Shown in pieces: positions 36,221-49,404 of a DNA stretch of 64,000 bases (positions within the stretch are counted from its first letter, which is position 1; every line of letters starts with the position of its first letter). The stretch spans positions 78,636,937 to 78,700,936 of the forward strand of contig NC_090751.1 of the NCBI RefSeq assembly GCF_036898095.1, in the 5' to 3' direction. The notes beneath the pieces are model-generated. The model did no database searches and was not told where the DNA came from. It saw nothing but the letters and a program-made list of their open reading frames with translations. A program made the position numbers and the translations under genes. The stretch is from Palaemon carinicauda. Taxonomy: Eukaryota > Arthropoda > Malacostraca > Decapoda > Palaemonidae.

Positions 36221-36462
36221 TTGACTGGCTTTACTCTATTTCGGGGGCTTCGGCAAACTAGGAAGGAACAGAATTAGGTTTAAGTTACGAAGATGGGGGT
36301 ACAAAAAACTATAGTCTCACGCGGTCGGTTGCACATCGGGACACTGAGGGCTGTGTTTAGTCTCTCCTTTTCTCTCCTATTAGGGTTACCCTAAAGATCA
36401 TAACTCATTAAATTTCCTTTCAAGCTCTGGAAAGCACTTGTCATCCGGTTCGAAGGACCAAA

Positions 36463-37475
36463 TGTCGTGAATTTTCTCCGACTTATTGAAATTAATGATT
36501 CTAGGCCCGATGGAATGGGCTGATGACAAGACCTTGAAGAGATTTGCTTTCCAAAACTATTCAGGATTCAATAAAATATGATCACAATTTTCAAGTTTAT
36601 TACAAAAATAATCATTTGATAGAAAAATAACACACAATGACACTTTAAGCTAATTGAAAAATAGAACTGTCACCCTTAGGTGGTCTGCAACATGTGCTCA
36701 TGAAACACAGAGTCCACGTTGGACTAAATAAGACTAAGTTTTCGTAACTACAACAATTATTCCTTGGTGAATCACATACCAAGGTCCACAGGCGTATTCT
36801 GATGCATAAAACTAATCCCCAGTTCCAGGGATGACAATTTTACAGATCGATACAAAGTTAAAAACAAAACTCACAAAAGGAACAGACCTGGTATCACAGT
36901 GGCTTGGAACCGGAGACGGAGAGACTAACAATATAGTTTAACTTACTGCGATGGATGTTTAGGCAGGAAAAAACGAGCGTCATGCTGGACAGCTCCGAGG
37001 AAAACTACGATCTCCCGCACTAACTAAAGTGTCCTTGTGAGATGCGAGGGAATTCTTACGTTATCTATTCAATAAGGAGTTTAATAAAGCTTCTTTATCG
37101 CCTGCAAGACAGAGGAACAATCAAAGTGTTACTTTAGATCAAAGGGTAAACTTAATAGTTCGGCTGAAGGCCATAAATTGCTATAATCCAACAAGCTAAA
37201 GAGTCCTTGGTTCTAAACATATACATCGATATTTTTATCGTGGTAAACCAGTACAATATTATTTTTGTAATTCGTAAATAATAAATACTTTATCTCTCTG
37301 ACACCCGCTCCTTCCCCACCAGGTGGTTGAAATTTATGCCACAATACCATCGCATATTGGACAACACTCATTCGCAGAAATGCCCGAGAGATCTTCCAAT
37401 CTTACCCCAATTTAACGCAACGTTCGTGGAGTTAAATGGTGGGGATTTTGAATAATCAGTTCGAAACTCTCGACA
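36463..37475 (-). repeat. BEL-1 copy C 5' LTR
   Basis: 1013 bp, TG...CA, with primer-binding site at 36443-36460. Confidence 0.87.
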
Positions 37476-39060
37476 TCTATCCTCCTATCACCCAGAGCTT
37501 TCTTCACTCCATCCATCCACCCAAACCTTGGCCTTCCTCTTGTACTTCTCCATCAACTCTTGCATTTATCACCTTCTTTAGCAGTCAGCCCTTTTCCATT
37601 CTCTCAACATGGCCAAACCACCTCAACACATTCACATCCACTCTAGCTGCCAACTAATTTCTTACACCCGTTCTCACCCTCACCACTTCGTTGCTAACCC
37701 TATCTAATCGAGATACACCAGCCATACTCCTTAGACACTTCATCTCAAACATATTCAATTTCTTTTTCTCCATCACTTTCATTCCACACTTTCAATTTCT
37801 GTCTCTCCATCACTTCCATCCCCCACAACTCCAATCCATACATCACAGTTGGTAAAATCACTTTTTCATACAGAACTCTCTTTACATTCATGCCCAATCC
37901 TCTATTTTTTTTACTACTCCCTGAACTTCCCCCAAACCTTTGCAACCTTCATTCACTCTCTCACGTACATCTGCTTCCACTCCACCATTTGCTGCAACAA
38001 CAGACCCCAAGTACTTAAACTGATCCACCTCCTCAAGTAACTCTTCATTCAACATGACATTCAACTTTGCACCACCTTCCCTTCTCGTACATCTCATAAC
38101 CTTACTCTTACCCACATTAACTCTCAACTTCCTTCTCTCACACACCCTTCCAAATTCTGTCACTAATTGGCCAAGCTTCTCTTCTGTGTCTGCAACCATT
38201 ACAGTATCATCCGCAAACAACAACTGATTTACCTCCCATTCATGGTAATTATCGTCTACCAGTTTTAATCCTCGTCCAAGCAATCGTGCATTCACCTCTC
38301 TCACCACTCCATCAACATACAAGGTAAACAACCACGGCGACATCACACATCCCTGTCTCAGCCCCACTCTCACCGGAAACCAATCACTCACTCCATTTCC
38401 TATCCTAACATATGCTTTACTATCTTTGTAGAAACTTTTCACTGCTTGCAACAACCTTCCACTAACTCCATATAACCATATCACATTCCACATTGCTTCC
38501 CTATCAACTCTATCATACGCTTTCTCAGATCCATATACCCAACATACACCTCCTTACCTTTTGCTAAATATTTCTCACATATCTGCCTAACTGTAAAAAT
38601 CTGATTCATACAACCCCTACCTCTTCTAAAACCACACTGTACTAAGATTGCATTCTCTGTTTTATCCTTAATCCTATTAATCATTCCTCTACCAAACACT
38701 TTTCCAAATACACTCAACAAACTAATACCTCTTGAATTACAATGCTCATGCACATCATCCTCACCCTTATCTAGTCGTACAATACATGCACAAACCTAAT
38801 CTACTGGTACCATTGAAAATGTAAAACACATATTAAACAATATCACCAACCATTCAAGTACAGTCACACCCCCTTCTTTCAACATCTCAGCTCTCATACC
38901 ATCCATACCAGATGCTTTTCCTACCCTCGTTTCATCTAGTGCTCTCCTCACTTCCTCTATTGTAATCTCTCTGTCATTCTCATCTCCCATCACTGGCACC
39001 TCAACACCTGCAACAGCAATTATATCTGCCTCCCTATTATCCTAACATTCAGTAAACTTT
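37476..39060 (-). pseudogene. LINE reverse transcriptase, degraded, unit 2
   Basis: Duplicate of 11135-12720. Frames: 38999-38796 (GKASGMDGMRAEMLKEGG), 38753-38481 (GISLLSVFGKVFGRGMINRI), 38493-37888 (RVGLRQGCVMSPWLFTLYVD, LLFADDTVMV) and 37945-37745 (YEKVILPTVMYGLELWG). It preserves a longer continuous RT piece than unit 1. Confidence 0.85.
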
Positions 39061-39080
39061 CAAAATATTCCGCCCAATGA

Positions 39081-39562
39081 TACGATATTATTATCGTGTG
39101 TATTTTAAAGAATTTTTCCATATACCCTTTACACAATATATAAAAAAGTACAAAAAGTGTACAGAACCTAACAAACCCTCCTAACCTAACCTAGAAGTTC
39201 CCATGTCACAAACCCAATATAATGCCCTTTGTTATATCACTTCACTCACGCTACGGTAACGCTAGTACTGTTACGATAACATTATATATAATGGTTCTTG
39301 TTTCGTCATTATCTCGCTTCGCTCCCATGAAAATAAAACATCAAGCTCGTTTGTACTGGCAAGCGGTAATGTTGAGCTGCGCACGCTAACATTAGTAATG
39401 TTACGCTAACATTATCAACATTAAATATAATGGTTCTTGTTCCTCACATACGATCACAGGAAAATAAAACATCACCCTCGTATGCATTGGCAATTGGTAA
39501 TGCCGAGCTTTGCACTCTAACAAAATATGATAAAACTAACACATTAAAGCTAAAGAAATTAA
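39081..39562. repeat. Direct repeat DR1 (unit 2)
   Basis: Counterpart of 12741-13222; pairs with 41318-41799. Confidence 0.75.
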
Positions 39563-39985
39563 TGGCTTACTTTTATGACCGTGACGTCGTAGCTTAGGGG
39601 TCACGGGGGGTGTTGTGACTGAGTCTGTGGTATCTTAAATTTTTTGGCTTTGATTAGCACTGCACATGGAACACTGTAAAAGTTGGTATATTACATTACG
39701 TGATTCAAGAGAATTATCAACATTGGAATACACCAAAATAGTTTCAAGTATAGATTACTAAACCAGTTACAATTTTCTAATACTTACATCGTAAATTACG
39801 CAAAATACGACACTTGAACTAACAAAGACCTGACTTGTGCAAAGGTTTCCTCGGAAAAGGGCTAGTTGGAAGGTGAGGATTTGTAAATATTAACCGCCCT
39901 GTGCAAACTTTACATACGTATGGGTTCGTGATTGGTTAACGGAAAAGCAACGGAGAGAGTAAACATGAATGAACAGAATGGGAAA

Positions 39986-40077
39986 CTTATCCAGATGTTG
40001 TTGTTGTTGGGGGTATTAAAGCCAACACTTGTTGTTGGCACGGGCCTTTCCCTTGGTTGGCCCGTAGGCTTATCCAG
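39986..40077 (-). mobile_element. 74-bp retroposon with 9-bp target-site duplications
   Basis: cttatccag at 39986-39994 and 40069-40077 flanks a 74-bp insert absent from unit 1, where the empty site reads cttgtccaa (13663 area). On the minus strand the insert ends in an AAC-rich tail (plus: atgttgttgttgttgg), as in a 5'-truncated LINE or SINE 3' end. It postdates the duplication. Confidence 0.85.
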
Positions 40078-40687
40078 AGCAAGTATTTATGTGAAATATG
40101 GGAGTGACAAGGTAAAAACAAAACGTATAGAAGTAATATATGAAGATAAAATGGTATGTATGACAAATAATATTTGATGTGTATATAAAATGAGGTGATT
40201 TTATAAGGTATCGGATATTAAAACGAGTAATACTGGGGTCGAACGTAACATGTATACGAGGGTATTATACAACTCATCAAGTAATAGACTTGAACAGAGC
40301 TGGTAGAGACAAACGGTTACATTTCACGATTAGAGAAGAAAAAATTCTATTGGTGGGGGAAAAGTCTCTGCGCAGGGAGGCGGGGTTTTTGCGCAGAAAG
40401 TCAAAACCTGCTATGCACAAACGTATGTACAAATGATATGTTAACAATTGATCTACATTACACGTTGGCAGCACTGGTTACTGTATTTTTTCATGAGACA
40501 TAGTCTTTGCAACGGCGGCTCCAAAGTTTATTCAGCTATACTGTTTTGTATTTTCCTCCGTTTATTATACATTCAAGAAGGTAATGTATAGAGAAGAAAA
40601 GGCTTGTTTTACGATTATGTATCGTTTCCCCGGTATGTTTTCCCCACCCAAAACCCTGAGTTCCCAATAGGGGCCCCCATTATCGTA

Positions 40688-40689
<2 letters not shown>

Positions 40690-40783
<94 letters not shown>
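40690..40783. repeat. TA microsatellite (unit 2)
   Basis: About 94 bp with one G interruption near 40772; counterpart of 14276-14383. Confidence 0.97.
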
Positions 40784-41317
40784 CTGAAACTATTCATTTA
40801 CGACGGGAACGAGTGTCATTTTCGAAGAGCGTAATTTTTTCTATAAGAAAAAGTAGTTTTTTTCCTAGGTTACATTATCCTGTAATACACTAACTAAAAT
40901 AATACCCTGATTTCAAACAGAATATATGTTTTCCTGTAGTAAATAACTTGATTTGACGAAATTTGACCTTCATTTCATCCGCAAAACAACAGAACAACCC
41001 ACCGACTTGCTTTAAATGTCTGGACTGGTTACTGTTATTATGAATGAAATGAAGATGAAAACTGGTTGAATCACGTTATTTTTTTACAGGAAAACATATT
41101 TTTTCTGTTAAAATGGTTATATATAATGTCTTTTATTATATAAATTTTGTTAAAAGAGTTAAATATAATGACTTGTTCAAATTCGGTGTCACTTCACTCA
41201 CTTATGCACCGCGAACAGTAACATTAGCAACGTTACCAACGGTACACAGTATTACCAACGTTACGGTGGTACACAGCGTTACCAACTCTACGGTGGAATT
41301 ACTATCGTTAGTAATGG

Positions 41318-41799
41318 TACGGTATTATTATCGTGTGTATTTTAAAGAATTTTTCCATATACCCTTTACACAATATATAGAAAAGTACAAAAATGGTACA
41401 GAACCTAACAAACCCTCCTAACCTAACCTAGAAGTTCCCATGTCACAAACCCAATATAATGCCCTTTGTTATATCACTTCATTCACGTTACGGTAACGTT
41501 AGTACTGTTACGATAACATTATATATAATGGTTCTTTTTTTGCTATTACCTCGCTTCGCTCACATGAAAATAAAAAACCAAGCTCGTATGTACTGGCAAG
41601 TGGTAATGTTGAGCTGCGCACGCTAACATTAGTAATGTTATGCTAACGTTACCAACGTTAAATATAATGGTTCTTGTTCCTCACTTACGATCACAGGAAA
41701 ATAAAACATCACCATCCTATGCATCGACAATCGGTAATGCTGAGCTTTGCACTCTAACAAAATATAACAATACTAACACATTAAAGTTAAAGAAATTAA
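41318..41799. repeat. Direct repeat DR2 (unit 2)
   Basis: Full-length version of 14919-15371. Confidence 0.75.
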
Positions 41800-42692
41800 C
41801 GAATTTTGAGCAAAGCGAAAAATATATTTTTGGGTGAGATGGCCATGACGTCCTAATGAAAGGTTCCTTTAATATCTTCCCAAGGGTATATATGACTACA
41901 GTGATATTCCCAGAGAATCAAACTAAAGGTTTCACAGAATTCTAAATTCAGTCGCGAGTACCCCTAAGATTACTCTCAAGGGTATCGTATTTAATCAGGG
42001 GACCTATTCGAGGGGGATACGTGGCAGAATTAGAAGGGTAGCCGCAATAGAGGTTACCCTTGTTCCCCTACTACAATCGTATCACAACCGCGCCAACTCC
42101 CTCTGGCGGTCATTCCTTGTAGCGTTGAGCATGATGCTACAGATACAGTAGTTCAGGGAGGGAAACCGTGAAGATCTTTTCATATAAAAGAAGGGTGGGT
42201 CCATCAGTACGTCATGGCCATCTCACCCAAAAATAGATTTTTCACTTCGGTCAAAATCCGTTTTTTGGGCTCAAGCCATGACGTCCTAATGGAAGCATAC
42301 CGGAGAATTAATGTATCTGTGAATTTTCATCAGTGCCTTAACCTTGGGACAATATTTCTACGGCCAAAAGGGCCAATCGAGACAAATAACGTTACCGTTA
42401 AACGTCGTTATCACTAAGCATAACAATGTTAGTGCTTCCTGCCCCCTGCAGGGAAGAGTCATTTTTAGACGTTAGAAATGGGGCCTTAAGTTAGCATATA
42501 TTGTATGAACAAACATAAGTATACAGTGAGAATACAAACGGTCTCAATGCTTGTATATATTGCGGAACCAATATCAGTGTCCTCATCCGTTGTTTGTAAG
42601 CATTCAACGAAATGAGAAATACTTACATGAGTAAGTCAAGGAACTCTTGCATCTTAAACATGCAATTGTTAGGCGAATTAGGATGTATCTGC
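41800..42692 (-). mobile_element. Old DIRS-like element, terminal part (unit 2)
   Basis: Counterpart of 15372-16252, with the inverted-repeat-bounded terminal unit at about 41801-42263. Interrupted at 42693 by the piggyBac-like insert and resuming at 46193. Confidence 0.78.
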
Positions 42693-45600
42693 GACCCCGA
42701 GCGTCAAAAAAAAAAAAGAGGTTTTTCTCACGTGACTCACCCCCGTGACTGAATTTGTGGGTGATCGACCTGTAGTAGGTGTATCGCCTACACGCTTTAG
42801 TAGTGTCCAAATGTGCATTGCTGTAGCTGTACTCCTTCTCCGATTTCTGAGACGCGTCGGGGTCGAGCGCGACCGAGTTTACCCTTCTAAGGTAATTTGC
42901 ATAATTATCAAAGTTATTACGTATTATGAAATTGTCGTAGAATGGTGCAACTTGTATAGGTTATCAGTTGTGGAAAGTCTTGGTGGATTGTTTGGCTACC
43001 ATGTGCATGATTTTTTTTTTAGTTAAAATGTTGTTCATCACCACGAGGACCATTTTTTTTCATTTTTTTGCCAAGTCATTTTTCCGTAAGATATTGCCAA
43101 ATAGTGTCGTAAAACTTTTGCATTTTTAGTGTTAGAAAGTGTGTCTAGATGATCTGGCTACCCATGCGTGACTTTGTTTTTGTCAGATACGACGTAGTTA
43201 TTGGTATATTGGGTATTTAACTGCGGTTGCCAATTTCTGTTTTTTTTTTCAATATTTGTAAAAATTTACTACGTAGTAAGGAATTGCCGTATATTATTGA
43301 TTTTTTTTCATGTTTATGTGTTAGAAAGTGTTCCTTGATGGTTGGGCTAACACGTGCATGTCTTTTTTTTTATCTGAGATGCCGTATATTAGAATGTTGG
43401 GCATTTATCCGCGAGTGCCCCTTTTTATTTGTATTGCATTTTTTTGCTTAGTCATGTTATCATAAGGAATTGGCAAGTAGTGTCGCAAAACTTATATTTT
43501 TATAGTGTTGGAAAGTGTTTCTAGATGATCTGGCTACCCATACCTAATTTTTTTTAGCCAGATATAGCGTATATATACGTATGTGTTCGATTTTCCTGTG
43601 ATTGCCATTTTTTCGTTTTTTCCCATTTCTTTCAAAATTACAACATACTAAGGAACTATCACAGAGTAATGATTCATTTAGATGTTTATTTGTCGGAAAA
43701 TGTGCCTTGATGGTTTGCCTAGCACGTGGCTGAAATTTTTTTTTCTGAAATGCGTATAATAAAATGTTGGCCATTTTTCCGCGAGTGCCCCTTTTTATTT
43801 GTTTTGCATTTTTTTACTTAGTCATGTTACCGTAAGGAATTGGCAAGAAGTGTCGCAAAACTTATATTTTTATAGTGTTGGAAAGTGTTTCTAGATGATC
43901 CGGCTACCCATGCCTATCTTTTTTTTTAGCCAGATATGGCGTATATACAGGTATGTGTTCGATTTTCCTGTGATTGCCATTTTTTCGTTTTTTCCCATTT
44001 CTTTCAAAATTAGTACGTACTAAGGAACTATCACAGAGTAATGATTCATTTATATGTTTATTTGTCGGAAAATGTGCCTTGATGGTTTGCCTAGCACGTG
44101 GCTGAAATTTTTTTTTTCTGAAATGCCGTATATTAAAATGGCCATTTTTCCGCGAGTGCCCCTTTTTATTTGTTTTGCATTTTTTTTCTTAGTCATGTTA
44201 CCGTAAGGAATTGGCAAGTAGTGTCGCAAAACTTATAATTTTATAGTGTTGGAAAGTGTTTCTAGATGATCTGGCTACCCATGCCTATCTTTTTTTTAGC
44301 CAGATATGGCGTATATATAGGTATGTGTTCGATTTTCCTGTGATTGCCATTTTTTCGTTTTTTCCCATTTCTTTTAAAATTACAACGTACTAAGGAACTA
44401 TCACAGAGTAATGATTCATTTAGATGTTTATTTGTCGGAAAATGTGCCTTGATGGTTTGCCTAGCACGTGGCTGAATTTTTTTTTCCTGAAATGCCGTAT
44501 ATTAGAATGTTAGCCATTTTTCCGTGATTGCCCCTTTTTATTTGTTTTGCATTTTTTTGCTTAGTCATGTTACCGTAAGGAATTGGCAAGTAGTGTTGCA
44601 AAACTTATATTTTTATAGTATTGGAAAGTGTTTCTAGATGATCTGGCTACCCATGCCTATCTTTTTTTTAGCCAGATATGGTGTATATATAGGTATGTGT
44701 TCGATTTTCCTGTGATTGCCATTTTTTCGTTTTTTCCCATTTCTTTCAAAATTAGTACGTACTAAGGAACTATCACAGAGTAATGATTCATTTAGATGTT
44801 TATTTGTCGGAAGATGTGCCTTGATGGTTTGCCTAGTATGTGGCTGAAATATTTTTTTTCTGAAATGCCGTATATTAGAATGTTGGCCATTTTTCCGCGA
44901 GTGCCCCTTTTTATTTGTTTTGCATTTTTTTGCTTAGTCATGTTACCGTAAGGAATTGGCAAGTAGTGTCGCAAAACTTGTATTTTTATAGTGTTGGAAA
45001 GTGTTTCTAGATGATCTGGCTACCCATGCCTATCTTTTTTTTAGCCAGATATGGCGTATATATAGGTATGTGTTCGATTTTCCTGCGATTGCTACTTTTT
45101 TGTTTTTTCCCATTTCTTTTAAAATTACTACGTACTAAGGAACTATCACAGAGTAATGATTCCTCTAAATGTTTATTTGTCGGAAAATTTTGTTTACTTC
45201 TTTTTTGATTGAATATCATCAAATTTTTTTAGCTAAAATATTATATTGTTTTACATTTTTCTTTTCGATTTTATTTCCCTTCAAAAAAATTTTTTGAGGG
45301 TCAGAATTTTAATTTTATAGTCGTAAAATAATCGACAATTATCCAGCAACCCACCATACAATTTTTATGCATATCCAAGAATAATTAGATTAGTAAATAA
45401 CACCTTGAAATTGACATACCCTTCCTACATTTCAAGTGGCAGATTATAGAGTCTGAGTCAGTGTGGTTGGCGGCCATTTATTGGACATATCCGAAGCGTA
45501 AGTTGCCCTATCTATATATATTCTTGTTCCCTATAGAATTTGTGATATTTTGGTATATTTTTACCTGCATAAATATCATATTATATATTAAATATATGTA

Positions 45601-46192
45601 TTCTTTTACGAAATTTATAAATACTCAAAAAATTACCTCTAGATATGGCCCCTGATATAAATGTAATTTACAAAATAATGAAGATTTTTTTACATATTTC
45701 TATTTTAGGATAACATATGTTTATTCCCTAAAAAAAATTTGCCACTTCCTATTTCATTTGGGTACCCAAAAAAATTCATGAAATTTGGACAAATTTTTTT
45801 GGCCAAAAAAAGTTACCCTTTTTTTCTCATTTCAGATCTTCACCTCCATGGGTCTGACTTCATCCAAAATACATCAAGATGTGTCCTAAATATTCAAAAA
45901 TCAATTCCTAAAAGGATTTGTATATATATGCATAAATTTTTTTTTATGAATTTTTATGTAAGGTCTTTTTTCTACTTAATTTTTTAAAATATTTATAATA
46001 AATAGTTTTTTCTGCAGATGAGTAGTATTTATCTTTACAGTTGTTTTAAGCATTCATTGAAGTTTTTTTTTGGCAAAAGAAAAAAGTAGGTTACTGCAAA
46101 AACTGATTTTTCAAGAATTGTTTTTGGCGTCGGGGTCGCGCGCGTCCGAGTATACCCTTAAAGGGGTGTCCGAGGAGCGTACCTATCCAGGG
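42693..46192. mobile_element. 3.5-kb piggyBac-like non-autonomous insert
   Basis: Absent from unit 1. The right end on the minus strand reads TTAACCCTGGATAGG, with TTAA at 46193-46196, matching piggyBac-type termini. The left end starts gaccccgagcgtcaaaaa, the inverse of tttttggcgtcggggtc at 46120-46137, so the terminal repeats pair, but the outer 50 or so bases of the left repeat and its TTAA are missing. No transposase frame. The interior is mostly a 371-bp tandem repeat followed by T-rich sequence to 46110. Confidence 0.72.
42990..45230 (+). repeat. 371-bp tandem repeat array, six copies
   Basis: The marker tctagatgat followed by c/tggctaccca starts at 43144, 43520, 43890, 44261, 44633 and 45006, giving spacings of 376, 370, 371, 372 and 373. 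The first copy is more divergent and the inner copies are highly alike. Each unit has T runs, the phrase tgattgccattttttcg and no coding. Confidence 0.93.
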
Positions 46193-46518
46193 TTAATAAA
46201 CATTTATTCCTAATAAATGACTACATGCTAAATGAATGTAGCATGATAAGGAAATTATACAAGAGACATACACAGAAATTAATTGATGAGTGCCACTCTC
46301 AGACTGAAGAAAAGCTCTTTTACAAGACTCTTCTTTATAATGTCTGTACATAAAATAGTCTAACAATACTGTGTACAATGTACACACGGCACTAGTGGCA
46401 TCCGTTTAATTTCACACCTGAGATTCTGAACAGATTTGGTGTTACCATGGCAACACTTACTCAAAGGGAGGTCAAACAAAAAATGCTGACCCCTTCTCCT
46501 TTTAATTGATAGTCCCAA
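46193..46518 (-). other. Old DIRS 3' region, continued (unit 2)
   Basis: Counterpart of 16257-16606 (with a 33-bp indel near 46283). No gene recognised. Confidence 0.6.
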
Positions 46519-47034
46519 TCAATTTACTGTTCATCGCAGAGCTAGACGACAGGGTCCAAAATAGCACTTGCTTAGCATAGTGTCTGTAAGACACACCGGA
46601 AAACCTCCGATCAGTAAATGAGCGAAGAGGCTGAAGTCCACACACTGAAAGGTTCAGTGATGAAGCAACTTTTCTAGGATCTTAATCTGCAGGAGTGCTG
46701 TCAGGATCCACTCCGCGAATAAGATAGGTGAGCTTCGCCCTCAGTTATAGGGATAGTTTGATCCAAAGTTTTCTCCTGTAAAGAGCTGTTTCTCCTGAAG
46801 TCTGAAGTTTTATGAAGATAGACCTTAGACACTCTAGCAGTCCTAGAGAAACATCTTCCTTCAGAGGGCAGATTCTCCAGGAACCCCACCTCTTAATGGG
46901 TAGGTCGTCCTTAGTGAGAAAGGTTGGATCAGGAAAGAGATGCAGTTCTCCCACTTAATGTGGCCCTCACCCATGATAGGGCCACTATTTCACTAACTCT
47001 AGCCCCAGAGGCTATAGCGAACCGAAAAATAACC
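46519..47034 (-). pseudogene. Old DIRS tyrosine recombinase, C-terminal half (unit 2)
   Basis: From right to left on the minus strand: FAIASGARVSEIVALS (about 47010-46965, first catalytic Arg), GELHLFPDPTFLTKDDLP and WGSWRICPLKEDVS (46954-46850), then YRHYAKQV with the catalytic Tyr codon at 46577-46579. It matches the young element's recombinase but on the opposite strand. Unit 1 keeps only the first motif. Stops and frame changes are present. Confidence 0.85.
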
Positions 47035-49404
47035 TTTTTGGGCTGAACCCATGTCGTCCTGATGGAAGTTCCTAAAGGGTAGCTTCCTTGGGTATATATA
47101 ACTACGGCGATATTCCCAGAGAATTTACCTTAAGGTACCCAGAATTTTAACTCCTGGAGCGAATATCTATAATGAAAGAACCAGGGATATCGCGAAATAT
47201 CAGAGGACGTATTCTTGACACGCCACATAGCAATCTGCACTCCAAACAGAGTTAACACTTCGAAGGGGCAATTGGCAAGAAAACGAAAACAAGAAAGAAA
47301 GGAGAGTCGCTTCGCAAGGAATCTCTCCTCTCCTGTTTTGTAAGCATGCATTGCGCCACTCATGGCGCCATCTGTATTCCTTTTTGCTTAGCTCAACAAC
47401 TGTTTTTCCCTGTGTTATCTCGCAATTCTTGGATTATTTCAACGTTATAATGCTTTCTCCAACTTCTTCTGCTTCTGATAAGTTGAGTATTATTTCTTTA
47501 ATGTATAAATGTAAGTTCTTGGTAATTTCAAAAGTGATTTGATAGTGATATCATTGATACAAGAGCTGATGCCTACCGGAGGCGTCCTGGACGCTGTCGC
47601 TCGCTATGTATGAGTTATTTAGTTAGCCAGAGCGACGTTCCCGGCTGTTTTGCTTTAATAATTTTAGCTATTCAGTGTTACATAGGTTTTCTTTATATGA
47701 TGCTTTTAGTATTTCCATTTTGGTGAAGGATTCGCCGATTCTGGCCTACGCTAGACTTTGTAGCCTAGTCGTTTGGCGCTAGTACTTTCCTGCATGATAT
47801 TCAGATTTCCGAGTGTTTTAAAATTTTATTGAAGCTTTAGGCAGTTTTATACATTTAAGGCTATGTTGATTTTCTTCCAAGAGAGTATACTTGTGAGTTT
47901 CGGTGATTTAGGTAATCGATTCTCTTTGCGCATAGGCTAGTTGTCTATGGGGCCTTAGTATACTTTCTCACACTCCCCGGTTGCTCTCTTCTCTTCGGAG
48001 AAGGTGTGCGATCCCTTTCCCTCGGTTTAAGCCTTGGGCTTAACCCTCATGGTGTATCTGAATTGACTTTAGATACAACTAGATTAGGGTGTTTCTGTTC
48101 TTTCCTGTTTCCAGTGAGTCTGGCTTCAGGAAGGGTGCAGGACATCAGAGTTCTTAGTCTGAGTCTGTTTCTGTCTAGCTTGTGGTTGAGATTCCCTTGC
48201 TAGGCTGACAGCAGACATAGGAGGCTTAGCCTCCTTAGTTCACTTTCGAAGGTTTCTGTACGAGATAATTCCTTCTTTTGGTGATCTAGCAGACAAGTCC
48301 AGTGCTGTTGTTCTCAGTGTGGAGGATGAGATCCTCTTTTCTGTGAATAGCATCGCCTTCCTTGCTTTGGTTCTGTATATTTATCTGGGATAATTCTAAT
48401 AGATTGTTCCTTTATGCAAGCATTCTTTGCACTGGTTTATGCTTTCCCTTGGCGGGAGGACTCCACGCCCTAAGGGGACGGTGGCGGATATGCAAGTTTT
48501 CCTAATACTCGGATATAAACCTTTGTCCAATCTAGTATTGAACGGGGAACTGGTCGATATTTCATATTGACTCAGTGGTTCTTTACAAACTATGCTTTAC
48601 ATGATATAGGGTAAGACCACTATATTGGCTTGTCTGATATGCGTACATAGGTATATGTACTCTTCGAGACTTTTCCAGAGTCTAGTATGACTCTTCCCTG
48701 TAGGGGGCAGGAAGCACTAACATGGTCTATGGTTAGTTGAAAAGATGTATAACGGTAACATCTTAGGTCTCTAGGTCTAGTTGGCCGGGAAATACCTTCG
48801 GGGAGAACGGCATGTTTTGAGAATCCACAGATACAGTAATGCTCTGGTATACTTCCATCAGGACGACATGGCTTGAGCCCAAAAAAACTGATTTTGAGCG
48901 TAGCGAAAAATCTATGTTTGGGTGAGATGGCCATGTCGTCCTGATGGACCCGCCCTTCCCTTTTTACTAAAGGACTGTAGGTCCCCTCCCTACATATAGT
49001 ATCTGTAGCACCTCGTGTATCGCTACAAGGAATACAGATGGCACCGTGAGCGGCGCAATGCACGCTTACGAAACGGGAGAGGAGAGATTCCTTGCGAGCG
49101 GCTCTCCTTTCTTTCTCGTTTTCGTTTTCTTGCTAATTGACCCCTTCGAAGTGTTAACTCTGTTCGGGGAGCAGATTGCTATGTGGCGTGTCAAGAATAC
49201 GTCCTCTGATATTTCGCGATATCCCTGGTTCTTTTATTAGGGATATTCACTCCAGGAGTTAGAATTCTGGAAACCTTAAGGTAAATTCTCTGGGAATATT
49301 GCCGTAGTTATATATACCCAAGGAAGCTACCCTTTAGGAACTTCCATCAGGACGACATGGCCATCTCACCCAAAAATAGATTTATCGCTTTGCTCAAAAT
49401 CCGT
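47035..49404 (+). mobile_element. Young DIRS, internally deleted derivative (unit 2)
   Basis: Same ends as 16685-25467, but positions equivalent to 18026-24436 (6,411 bp) are missing. The junction is at 48374-48375 with a shared TG. Gag, RT and recombinase are all gone, while both terminal repeats and the internal complementary region (about 48851-48946) remain. No protein is encoded. Confidence 0.9.

Larger units (their letters stand above)
31857..37475 (-). mobile_element. BEL-1 copy C, 3'-truncated duplicate of copy B
   Basis: Duplicate of 5517-11134: integrase N-terminal half, RNase H, RT, protease, gag and 5' LTR. The integrase C-terminus, 3' UTR and 3' LTR are absent because the duplication started inside the integrase. 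It keeps the Asp-to-Tyr change of the RT box seen in B. Confidence 0.9.
39563..41317. other. Non-coding interior between DR1 and DR2 (unit 2)
   Basis: Counterpart of 13223-14918. It contains a 74-bp retroposon (39995-40068) and the TA microsatellite. No gene is recognised. Confidence 0.6.

Noticed and set aside
44792..45222. Short open frames in the 371-bp array
   Set aside because: They recur with the repeat, are short and resemble no protein.
42990..45230. CRISPR-like regular repeats
   Set aside because: Units are 371 bp with no spacer-repeat pattern, in a eukaryotic context.
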